DNA of 64,000 nucleotides, taken from the NCBI GenBank assembly GCA_963575645.1, contig OY754465.1, positions 28,593,501 to 28,657,500 on the forward strand. Reading direction: 5' to 3'. Both the position numbers and the translations under genes were made by a program. The notes beneath the pieces were generated by a model that was not told where the DNA came from, did not search any database, and saw only the letters and a program-made list of their open reading frames with translations. This stretch comes from Xanthostigma xanthostigma. Lineage: Eukaryota; Arthropoda; Insecta; Raphidioptera; Raphidiidae. Positions 10,888-21,223 of the stretch are shown in pieces; position 1 is the first letter of the stretch; each line of letters begins with the position of its first letter.

Positions 10888-11739
10888 ACCCTTAAAATCT
10901 ACATAGCACAATTCTGACACTCTAGCACATACGTGATGTATCGGTATACCTACTGATACCACAAACTTTTATCGACAATGACATCATAAAAAAAAAATGA
11001 TTATAAGAACAGAATAAACCCTTCTATAAAGTTAAGCTTTTTGTCACCAGTTGGCGTGTAAGTCACAGATTTGAAAATACGTTGAATATTATCTAAGAAT
11101 TCTGCTCAAAGTTTCATGTAACTATTCTCGAAACACATAATATAACAAATGTTTAAAAGAATAGTCACCTTTTACACATGCATTAAATTTTTAGATGGCA
11201 AAACATATTGAAATATAAACGATATTAATTTAGGAGAAAATGAACGAACCATTCTCTGTATTTGTTAATGAATGGTAGAGTTTTATTTTTGTTCACATTA
11301 AAAGACTGTCTCATAATCGACATCTTTCCTCTGCGATTTTCAGAATTTATATCCATAAGGTATTCTACAGTGGCAGTACGTAACAAAACAAGGCATTTAT
11401 ATTGAAGACATTACAGTAATTATTGCAGTAAGAATGTGTTGCGTCAGTTTATAACAACATCACAAGCCTAACTACGGTACTAGCTAAATAAAACTAAAAA
11501 GCTTCAATTTAAAGGTTTTTAAATACTATATTATTTAATTTTACATAGGAATTTTTTTTTTAATTCTCAGTAAATTAATGAAAGGCTTATTTATGAATCG
11601 ATTAATAATGTGGATTTGATAAAATTTCCATAAAAATGCATTTAAAAAATAATAAATTTTGTCTCGTAAGTGGTATTTTTGTCTAAAAATACTACTTTAT
11701 ATTATATACTTATAACTGCATACACAATACACATAGTCC
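10888..11739. other. AT-rich intergenic sequence, no gene seen
   Basis: A segment near 10975-11062 (CCTTCTATAAAGTTAAGC, CACCAGTTGGCGT) resembles 10315-10370, so it is probably part of the same repeat cluster. Nothing else was recognised. Confidence 0.4.
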
Positions 11740-12801
11740 AGTAAATAAGCCGGAAAATCTGGAAAAGAGGTGGAACAGGTCTGATTTCAAAAATTCTTTT
11801 TTTCCTTGATTCCTTAGACCCTCAGGAACATTCATCACCACTAACCTCCGCCTCACTCCAAAAATTGAAAAAAGTAGGGTGGTTTTAACCCTCTCAAAAG
11901 GACCCGCCAGTAAAACAGTGGAAAAAAATTTTGAAAAATAATTTTGTCTTAAAAATCGGCTCTCGGGTGTTTTCGAGGTCGCTGATTACGAATTCGAGGT
12001 CTGTAATAAAATAAGGGTAGTTCCAACCCCTCAAAACCACTCCCAGTCGTCACTGTAATGAAAAAAACAGTAAAAAATAATATTTTGTCTTAAAAATCGT
12101 CTCTCGGGGGTTTTCGAGGTCGCTGATTACGAATCCGAGGTCTGTAATCAAGTGAGGGTAGTTACAACCCCTCAAAACCACCCTTAGGCGCAACAGAAAG
12201 TTTTAAGAATCTTGTGTGAGTTATTGACGTGCGAAAATGTAATTTTATGTTTTGAATTTCGCTCTGCATCTGCTAACCTTCATTTTTGTAACGAAAGGGG
12301 GCGTTCTATACACACTTTCTAGTTATACGTAGACTGGGGGTGGTTTTGAGTCGTTGGAACTACCCTTACTTGATTACAGACCTCGAATTCGTAATCAGCG
12401 ACCTCGAAAATCCCCGAGAGACGATTTTTAAGATTATTTTTTACTGTTTTTTTCATTACAGTGACGACTGGGGGTGGTTTTGAGGGGTTGGAACTACCCT
12501 CACTTTATTACAGACATCGAATTTGTATTCAGCGACCTCGAAAACCCCCGAGAGCCGATTTTTAAGACAACATTTTTATTTTTCAAAATTTTTTTCCACT
12601 GTTTTACTGGCGGGTGCTTTTGAGAGGGTTAAAACCACCCTACTTTTTTCAATTTTTGGAGTGAGGCGGAGGTTAGTGGTGATGAATGTTCCTGAGGGTC
12701 TAAACTCTAAGGAATCAAGGAAAAAAAGAATTTTTGAAATCGGAGCTGTTGCTGTTCCACCACTTTTCCAGATTGTATAGTATTTTCCGGCTTATTTACT
12801 G
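11740..12801. mobile_element. Foldback element, ~1.06 kb, with repeated inner blocks
   Basis: The termini AGTAAATAAGCCGGAAAAT and the inverse ATTTTCCGGCTTATTTACT bound two long arms. Each arm contains matching GAGTGAGGCGGAGGTTAGTG blocks. Each also holds two copies of a GACCTCGAAAACCCCCGAGAG / CGATTTTTAAGA block with GGTTGGAACTACCCTCACTT. There is no transposase, and open frames inside are by-products. Confidence 0.85.
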
Positions 12802-14418
12802 AACTAACAGGCATCGGAAATATATCCAGTTGAGAGCCATATATTATTTTAACAGTAGGTAATTAAAAAACATATCAGCCTCTACAATATGATGGAACGA
12901 GTTTATTTATTAATAAAAATCTATTTTAAAAAGTCATTGTTCTAATAATTATATTCTTCGGCTGACATAAAACAAGAGTTGGCACTAATTTACATTATTA
13001 GTGTACTGCCCCTTACTCATCGGGGTAGAAAAGCATTTTTTCTATAAGAGGTTGGCTGTAAAAATTAAAAACATAAAACTGGTCATGTCTGTACTCTGTG
13101 GGTTGGTTGTATCGAATATGTGTTACATTTGGTAGTCTAATTTCGAATTTTTAATTATTGCTGTATTACCAGTAATCAAGTAAATTACAATTTTATAAAA
13201 AATAACTGTCAAAAAGTTTATTTGTGGTCAAAGTTCACTCAGAAAATTATTAAAGAAATTATAAATGCGAAAACAAATTCAAATACCAAAATAATTGAAC
13301 GTTTTTTATTTTTTACTTTGTGTCATTTTATTAGAACCTTCTGTGAGGAGTCGTCAAAATTTAGTGTTGTTTTCTGTTATGTTCCAACTTCCAATTCTAA
13401 ATAAAGTGAATTGTGTTTATAAGTGACATCAGCTATTATGGCTGATTTTCGCATTTTGAATACTGATCCTGTCCCACCCTCCTTGTTCCACTTGATTCAA
13501 CATCAAAAAACGAGCCACCAGAAGTTAATAACAATTAATAGACAGTGTTGAGACTAACCTAAATAATTAATTAATTTTTATCTTTATCTAGATAAATGTC
13601 ACTACTTTTATATTTTATCCGTATCTAGATAAGAAAATTAGTGCAAGATTTTAGATAAATAGATAAACATTATTTTAAATGCAGTTTTAAATTAGTAAAA
13701 ATCAAAGTAGGGGGGAGTCCCCTAGTGGCGAATACCCAAGGTTTTCAGAAAATAAAATAAAAACTACTACGTGACACCTAGTACCCGACGGACAACTTCG
13801 AACACCAAACGCCGGACATTTTTAAAACATTGTGCATCAATCGCATATATTTTTATATTCAGAAAATAATGTCTGCACATGCTTCATAAGCATGGAGAAG
13901 AGTTCATAAGTCCACCCTTGACAGCTAAAGCATTGTATCCAGTCTTCATCATCAAAATCATAGTAGTAATACTCACTTGGAATTTATGTGACCCTAGGGC
14001 CAACGCAGTGCTTTTCCGCCAAAAAACAGCAATTGACCGCTCCCACTGTATCGCTGCGTTCCCCCGCGCCCTTGTTCCCGATTTTTTAATCAAACGCGTT
14101 GTGACTTGTCAAGATCGCGCGAGTGTCCGACGCTAGGTTCCGTCCAATGTTACGAGACTTCCCCCTAATATTAATACATCAGAAAATTTCACATCAACCA
14201 GTTTATCTGAAAATGAAAACTATTCGTTTTTTTTTTAATTTTATTTCTAAGAGTCAGAGTTAAGACTAATTCTAATCCAACCAGGAAAATTACAACCAGC
14301 CAGAAAGTAACAAACTGTGAAGCTTAAACTTATTTAAACGAAAAGAAAAAGCCTTATTAATTTTTCATTCAAACTACCCTAATTACACCGTTATTTTTTA
14401 AATATAATACCTACAATA
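12802..14418. other. Intergenic, decayed repeat sequence
   Basis: There is no intact gene. From about 13541 (CAGTGTTGAGACTAACC) onward, TATCTAGATAA motifs recur. They may be the left part of an old hAT whose transposase tail is at 14419-14541. Overlapping opposite-strand open frames near 13880-14136 show no family resemblance. Confidence 0.4.
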
Positions 14419-14541
14419 CCATCATCAGCTCCTGTGGAACGTTTGTTTAACAGTGAGATGCAAATTTTAACTTCAAGAAGAAACCGTCCTGGAGACAAAC
14501 CTTTTGAAATGTTCATAGTACTAAGAGGAAATAAAGAATAA
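14419..14541 (+). pseudogene. hAT transposase C-terminal dimerisation fragment
   Basis: A 40-codon frame reads PSSAPVERLFNSEMQILTSRR, NRPGDKPFEMFIVL, then stops. This matches the hAT_C signature (a 'SSAPVERlFS...ltprRnrl...e.l..L' pattern) at the end of hAT transposases, where it mediates dimerisation. Upstream catalytic sequence cannot be followed in frame, so this is a remnant. Confidence 0.8.
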
Positions 14542-14690
14542 ATAAGTTATTTAATTTTGATTAATTATTTTATCTGTAGATAGTATATTTTTTTTAATTT
14601 TATCTTTTATCTAGATTCTAGATAAAAAAAGAACTGAATGACTAAGTACCTATAGCGGTGGAGGGGTTAACGATGGACAGCCCCCCAGAC

Positions 14691-15545
14691 CAGTGTTGTC
14701 ACATCTACCAACTTTTTGGTACTTCTACCTATTTCGCTCCTAGTCTACCTATCTACCAACATGATCTATAAATCTACTTATTTATAAAGTTATGAAAACA
14801 AATCAAATCAAATTTTACCAACTTTTGAATTAAGTCGTATTGTGTAACGAATTACGGATTAAGCAAGAAATTAAAGCAAGTGGAGTAGCGAGTATTTTAG
14901 TAACTAAATTACCCACTACTTGACTACATTATACTAGCTTTATACTAACCTTTATTCAAGTAGGCAAAATTCGGGTTGGTAAATAGTAAGTTACCATTTA
15001 ATAATCCAAATTTTACATACCAAAATATTTATTACCAAAAATGGGGAGCCTAGCTCTGAGCACTTAAAACTGTTTAACAAAAACATAATTAATATACGTA
15101 TATTATGTAATATTATTATTTATGTTTAATATATAAAATAATACACATGTTATGGTCTAAGAACTGGCTACGGAAAAAATGGGTGACTCGGTGTAAGTAG
15201 GGAAAAAATTGCCAGAAGGCTAGGCGGAAGATAAAGAGCCGCCAGAAGGCGCTAATGTTACGAAATTGCCAGAAGTGCACTGATTTTTTGCAACATTAGT
15301 GCCTTCTGGCGGCTCTTTATCTTCCGCCTAGCCTTCTGGCAATTTTTTCCCTAATTACTTGTACTATCTCCTATTATTCTGCAAATTTTCAGCTCTGCAC
15401 CGAGTCACTTATTTTCTCCGTAGCCATCTCTCCGTCTATTACGGTAGATGAAGATCTACCGATTTTATTTTTTCAAATCTACCAATTTCTACCAATTTTC
15501 TGCAGTTCATCTACCATTTTTCTAAAATTAGGGTTGGCAACACTG
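14691..15545. mobile_element. hAT-type element with perfect 8-bp TSD
   Basis: The termini CAGTGTTGTCACATCTACC and GGTTGGCAACACTG are inverted. The flanks CCCCAGAC at 14683-14690 and 15546-15553 are identical, an 8-bp hAT target-site duplication. The interior repeats CTACCAA-like motifs near both ends and hosts a second MITE at 15166-15426. There is no transposase. Confidence 0.9.
15166..15426. mobile_element. MITE nested in the hAT element
   Basis: The ends GGCTACGGAAAAAATGGGTG and the inverse of GTCACTTATTTTCTCCGTAGCC enclose a near-perfect stem (TTGCCAGAAGGCTAGGCGGA / AGATAAAGAGCCGCCAGAAG) around a short centre at about 15265-15290. Confidence 0.85.
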
Positions 15546-16059
15546 CCCCAGACAGTCGAATATCGACGGCAGCGGGCAGAGTAGGTACATCTTCTCTATG
15601 GCAGAGTACAAGAAGCGAGTGCATATGGCGCACGTATATTATGAGCTAATATATTGAAATTGATATAATAAATTACAGTACCTAATTGAAATCAGTAGGT
15701 ACTTGTTTTATTGTGAGAACCCGCAGAGTCGTAACAATATACCTATTATCTGTGTCTAAATAATTTGAGTTTTAATTATCTTTATCTGCATCTATTAGAC
15801 GAATAAGATGCGCTCGGTCGGCGTGGATTTTTTAGCCAAAAATGTATTAAAATAAATTATATATTGTAAAATGTCTTTAATGTTTCCCTGTCATCGCGCG
15901 GATTTTGATCTTTCCTAGGTAATTTTGTGCAAAATTTCGTACTTATTCAGAAAAAATCCGGCCGACCACTGTTTTTTAGCCGGAAAAGTCCCGCAGACCC
16001 ATTTAAATGATGACGTGATAGGGGGTACAATTTCTCCATTATCACGCAATCCTTTTTTT

Positions 16060-17013
16060 GACGTGATAACGTCTTATAAATTGATGAATCACCAATCTTA
16101 TAAATTGATAAAACACCGGCTGCATGCACGAAAAAGTGTAACGTTCCTAACGCGTAACGTTCCGCCTGACCCTGTGCGTGCTTTTTGCTAATTTCTCGCT
16201 CAATTTAAATCAGATCGGTTTGAAACCAGTCTTAAACGAAAGAGAACATTTTACATAGATTTCGTATAACAGAATTTGCCTAAACAGTTTTTTTATACAA
16301 ATTTATATAGAAAAATGCTGTATAAATGCAATATTGTCTAATGCATGGCGCGACGCGGTCGGTCGTCTTTGTTTGCCGTACATGGAAATTAGAAAATAAC
16401 GTATGTCTTGTCTTAACATGAAAACGGCTGCATTTCTAATGTTTAATTCAATTTTTTGACATTAGTATTTTGTGAAATGCAACGCCTTCTAAGTTAAGTA
16501 TTGGAATAACTAATTATTATTAGAACATAATACTTTGACAGTTGCAAACGTCACTTTTGACATTTCTTATCATTCCGACACCAAGGATAAGCGGATTGAA
16601 ACCAAATTTTGGGAGGATGTTTGATATGCAAATATGAAGTGGCTTATTGTTTTTGGGGAACATCGGCGCATGCGTAAAAGAATATATCTCTTATAATGAT
16701 GTTTTATATAATAATATAGTTTTTAAAACGGTTTTTACTCTATCCATTTTTACTAGAAATTTTTGTAAATTTTTTGGGGAAAATCGGCGCATGCGCAAAA
16801 GAGATACATGCCATAGTTGTTTTTTATATAATAATAGTATACTTTTTATAGTGTTTTATTATTCTACTTAATAAAATTTACCTAAATTTGAAGCGAAAGA
16901 TGCAATATCATAGATTCGAATTATTATAATTATTATATAAATTTAGGTTATGTATTACGGAATACGTTATCACGTAAAACTATCGTCCGTAAACCGACTT
17001 TACAGACAACCAA
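16060..17013 (+). repeat. Repeat family F1, copy B (full length, two satellite units)
   Basis: It starts GACGTGATAACGTC and ends TACAGACAACCAA, and it is inserted in a T-run of the host foldback arm (compare the intact arm at 17845-17870). Between GGGAGG and AAATTTAGG it holds two ~122-bp minisatellite units with cores ATCGGCGCATGCG at 16661 and 16783. The coding-looking stretch over the units is spurious. Confidence 0.8.
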
Positions 17014-17120
17014 TTTTTATTTTACGTGTTTTAATGTCAATTTCAAAAATATCTTGGTATGCGTGCTTAGAAACAGCCGGAAGTATCGCGCATACCAGTT
17101 TTTTTATATAGTTAGGTACA

Positions 17121-17731
17121 TCTATACTAATATATAAAGCTGAAGAGTTTGTTTGTTTGAACGCGCTAATCTCAGGAACTACTGGTTCAAATTGAATAAT
17201 TTTTTTTTTGTTGGATAGCCCATTTACCGAGGAAGGCTATAGGCTATATAATATTACGCTACGACGATTAGGAGCGGAGCTTTAATGAAAAATGTTGCAA
17301 AAAGTATCTCAAAAATAAGCTTCTATTCATGTGAAATGCACTAACTAGATATACTCATATTAGTGATGAAAGAACACAACCTCTGTTAGATCAATCGGTA
17401 GCGCATGCGACTGTCAATATCAGGGTCGTGGGTTCGAGCCCCACGTTGGGTGAATATATTTTCATTTTTTTTTTTATTTTTTACATTGCTTTCTTCTAAG
17501 GCTTACATTTAAATTTATTTTAATTTTATTTAATTCATTTAAAAAAATTATTCGTTAAAAAAAGTTTAAATACTGCTCTTTATCGACAAAAACTTTTGAA
17601 CGGTAACTCCGATCATCATGAAATTTGGACACAACATTCATCTCGGTAAACTAAGATGAATGTGTGTACTCATGTCCCTTCCTTCCCCATTCATTCTTTT
17701 GCACCCGGGTGAAACCGGGCGGGACCGCTAG
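17121..17731 (+). mobile_element. Helitron-like element with tRNA-like insert
   Basis: It begins 5'-TCTATACTAATATATAAAG after an A and ends ...GGGACCGCTAG before a T. A CCCGG-GTGAAA-CCGGG hairpin lies a few bases before CTAG. TC...CTAG ends, A/T insertion and a 3' hairpin are the Helitron hallmarks. The body has the widespread insect text AACGCGCTAATCTCAGGAAC. It has no Rep/helicase and is non-autonomous. A tRNA-like segment sits inside it. Confidence 0.75.
17380..17452 (+). tRNA. tRNA-like pseudogene inside a Helitron
   Basis: It has a perfect T arm (GTGGG-TTCGAGC-CCCAC) and a recognisable D region (GATCAATCGGTAGCGC). The anticodon loop CTGTCAA would read GTC. The anticodon stem (TGCGA/TATCA) and the acceptor stem are badly mismatched, so it is a tRNA-derived relic or SINE head rather than a working gene. 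The loop suggests Asp, but the rest also resembles tRNA-Lys. Confidence 0.5.
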
Positions 17732-18055
17732 TAGTATACATAGTTATATTACTTATGTTATATAATAAAAACTGGTATGCGCGAAACTTCCGGCTGTTTC
17801 TAAGCACGCATACCAAGATATTTTTGAAATTGACATTAAAACACGTAAAATAAAAAAAAAAGGATTCCGTGATAATGTAGAAATTGTACCCCCTATCACG
17901 TCACCATTTAAATAGGTCTGCGAGACCTTTCCGGCTAAAAAACATTGATCCGCCGGATTTTTTCGGAATAAGTACGAAATTTTGCACAAAATTACCTAGG
18001 AAAGATCAAAATCCGCGATGACAGGGACACATTAAAGACATTTAACAATATATAG

Positions 18056-18743
18056 TGTTGCGCCCCCCAGTTAGGATGACTATGAACTCTAAAAAATTAT
18101 GTTGCGTATTCCCCCCCCCCCCCCAGTGATGCGCCTATGGAGTTTCTAGAAAATACTTGATGGTCAACCAACAACAATGAAAACAGGTAACGAGCACCCG
18201 ACCTTGGAGACCCACACAGGAAAGGAACTCAGCAGGTAGCCAAGTTAGACCCGGTTTCTTAGAATCGCTTGGAGAGAACAATAGAAGAAATTTCGATTCG
18301 TCCAGAACCTTCTAGAAGATTGGACCGAAAAACTATATAAGAAAGCGGAGTAAGCAAGTCTGTCGGTCAGTTATTGGAGCTGTTCGTTGTGTTGACACAG
18401 TGCTCTGGCATTACGTCATAAATTCAGTTAATCTGTGGAAATAAATTAACTCTAGTGAGTGCAATTATATTAAATAAATGACTTATAGTGAATAGACAAA
18501 TGTGCTGATAAACTTTGTGTTGTGTTCCTGTGTGTTGTAAATATTTCTTTGTACATAATTTAGTGACTCTTTATTCTCTGTTACTTAGTCTTTTATTTTA
18601 TAATTTAGAACTATTAGTTTTGTTAACGTTATTATTCGTCAAGTTAAAGAAGTACGCTTTCGTTTGTGTGTTTAACCGTTTTGTTAAACAATTATTCTTG
18701 TAAATAAATAATTTCCGCCACGGACTACAGCAGTTTTATTACA
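18056..18743 (+). mobile_element. Solo LTR, copy 1 (688 bp)
   Basis: It starts TGTTGCG and ends TTATTACA, flanked by ATAG (18052-18055) and ATAA (18744-18747), a 4-bp target duplication with one change. A second copy is at 54902-55565. A TATA box (ACTATATAAGAAAGCGG) with downstream GTCGGTCAGTTATT suggests a promoter, and AATAAATAATTT near the end suggests a poly(A) signal. There is no internal region, so it is a solo LTR from recombination, probably Gypsy-like. Orientation is set by the TATA box. Confidence 0.8.
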
Positions 18744-18810
18744 ATAATTTATTTTAAAATATTTTCGGCTAATAAAATCCACGCCGACCAAGCGCATCTT
18801 ATTCGTCTAA

Positions 18811-19055
18811 GTGTAAACTTTCAATTTTCATTAAAAATTGTATTATCCTTAATCACGGAGCTTTCAGGATTGCTGGCTCCGGACTAATATGAAACTGGTC
18901 AGTGCAGTAACGAGCGGCATCCGCAACAGCCGTTGCGGATGCGATGCATGTTTTTACAAGATTATCAGAGACGGGTCCGAAATTTGACGCGTGCTACAGT
19001 TCATTGACTACTTGACCAATAGGGATTAATATATTGTGAACGTTGCGAAATCGCC
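18811..19055. other. Short spacer with an 11-bp hairpin
   Basis: GCATCCGCAAC-AGCC-GTTGCGGATGC (18917-18942) is a perfect hairpin. No gene is seen. Confidence 0.6.
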
Positions 19056-19775
19056 TTAAGGGGTTAGGTGGGTTTCAAAGGCTCAAAACAGGTACATTTT
19101 TACGAATTTTTTTTTATTTAACCAACAAAATATTTCATTCCATCAATTTACCATATAAAAGGTATATATTTCATAAGTAGTTTGTGAAATTTTCATTAAA
19201 AAATATTGAAAATTAAGGCGTGGGCACGTCGTTTCCTGTGACCCCTCAAAAAAACGTTCTATCGGCGTGGTCTGGATAACTCATGACAGATTCATCGGAA
19301 ATGCAAAAACCAAAAATTTTCTGTTAGTAGATGCTTAAAGCTTGTGCTTGGACGAAGGAAAAAAATAAATAAATAAAATTGCATTTTTGGCGGCGTTGAG
19401 AACAAAAAAACCCTTTTTTTGAGTAAAATTTGCACCCTTCATGGCCTTGAAAAATCACTTAAAATAGAAAAAAAATCCTTCGTTCAAGCACGAGATAATG
19501 CTATTTTGAAGAAGTGTGCAAAATTTCAAAAAGATCGGTTCATAATTTTTCGAGAAATCGTGACCACCGATTTCAAAAACGTAGTTTCGAGAAAAACGCG
19601 ATTAAAGATTTACATTCAAATAACATAGCCTGAAGGGTAGAACATCCGAAGGCTATATCTCTTAGAATATTACTCAGATCGTTTTAAAACTTTAAGAGAA
19701 TATTCTAAACATATTGAATTATAAGATAAGCAAAAAAAAAAAAATCGATTTTTTGAAACCCACCTAACCCCTTAA
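19056..19775. mobile_element. TTAA-flanked TIR element (720 bp)
   Basis: The ends TTAAGGGGTTAGGTGGGTTT and AAACCCACCTAACCCCTTAA are perfect inverted repeats bounded by TTAA. TTAA duplication is characteristic of piggyBac-type elements, and the superfamily is inferred from that alone. The interior is non-coding; a 69-codon frame inside has no family resemblance. Confidence 0.75.
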
Positions 19776-21146
19776 TCCTGAAAAGACTGCAGTATTAAAT
19801 TAATTATTATTCTTCAAATACATTGTAGCAATTCTGAAATTTGTTTATTGAGACGTAATTAAAATAATAGTTTTCTTAATAGAAATGATAATAAATTACA
19901 ATATCTGACTTAAGTTTCACTAAAATTTTATACTTACATTATTGTTAAAAATATAATTATTTTCACATTCGCATCTGTAGATGTTAGTAAAACCCACATC
20001 TGTAACATTCCGTATTTGAATGACAGTATGCATGCAGTTACGCTTTTAAGTCTCATTTTTCGTCGCTCAATTTGGACTGTGATGCTTTCAAGTTGTCGTT
20101 CGTTTTGTTTGTCGAGCGTTTGAGCGCGTCAAATGAATGGTGTGATAGAAATTTTATCAATTACTTAACCAAATACGCTTTAGTTCTTTGTACAAATGTC
20201 ATTTGTTTCAGCGTCTTTAAGCAATATCAATACCCTGTCTGATGATATTTTTATAAATACAATAACTAGGTATAGATTATAAAAAGCTTATACTGCCCTA
20301 CCTCGGTGGAAGCGTTTATACTATCATCCCAAACAGCGTCAGTTTAGATTGTAGAACGTTAGCGCTTATCCCGAATTCACGCGATCTAAATTTATCCAAC
20401 GGTATCGTGAACCCTTGTCATTACTTACATTGTTAATTCTCCACGTATCATCCTATGAACGAATGTAGACTAGCGCCGGCCTGAGGAAACTTGGCGCCCT
20501 AGGCGAATGATTTTAATGACGTTCCTTTAAAATTCAATTATCGCAACAAAATAAAACACAAAACAATAAAATATTTGTGTTGCTAGGGATGGCAGTTTGC
20601 ATCGGAAAAAATCTGTAGTGTATTTTTTTCTGGTACAATTAATGTACCGTTCCTTGCAGACTGTAGTATAATGATCGAAGAATTGCCAAATTATTGTTAA
20701 TTTTTTAGTGTATGTTTATTAAGTTCTTTAAACAAATCCAAATTCCCCTACGTTTATTGGCCGACCCAGCTGAAGAGACAATTTCTATTATTTAAAAAAA
20801 AAAACATATTTACACCAGTTCACATTATTTTTTTATTAACGAAAATGTTTCATAACAACCATATTATTCAAATAAATTTGCAACATATGTTGTGACGATT
20901 TTAAATACAAAACAAATCCACAACTAAAAAGCAAATTTGCTTTTAAGATATTTTGTAATAGACGTGTTATTTGTATCAGATATAATATATTTTTATCCGT
21001 TGGATTTTTTATAATAAAAAAACTATTGTTAATTATATAATACAACCACATTGATTGTAAATGATAGTACATAATAATGACTTAGGCACCATTACAATAA
21101 AAAATAATATACAAACGTAACATTTATATTTATGAAATACTTAGGG
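19776..21146. other. Intergenic and Tango1 3' side
   Basis: No further gene was recognised. Tango1 transcription must end in this region; one AATAAA on the minus strand lies at 20832-20837. The rest is AT-rich and unassigned. Confidence 0.4.
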
Positions 21147-21223
21147 CTATACATTCTGATTTTCTCGATTAATTTTATCAACTGAACCTGATGAATGTTC
21201 TGAACCAGAACTAAGAGCCGATC
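21147..21223 (-). CDS. Tango1: Tango1 exon 7 (terminal)
   Basis: This short exon follows acceptor ATATTTTAG. G plus GA makes Gly, then SALSSGSEHSSGSVDKINR and a TAG stop. It was found only by the splice sites and by restoring total length to a multiple of three. Confidence 0.85.

Larger units (their letters stand above)
15795..18810. mobile_element. Large foldback element carrying three later insertions
   Basis: Its outer ends are TTAGACGAATAAGATGCGC and the inverse GCGCATCTTATTCGTCTAA, followed inward by matching GGTCGGCGTGGATTTT blocks. The original arms are 15795-16059 plus 17014-17110 on the left, and 17755-18055 plus 18744-18810 on the right. Three insertions are nested: F1 copy B in the left arm, a Helitron in the loop and a solo LTR in the right arm. 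Comparing the two arms reconstructs each empty insertion site. There is no transposase. Confidence 0.8.
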
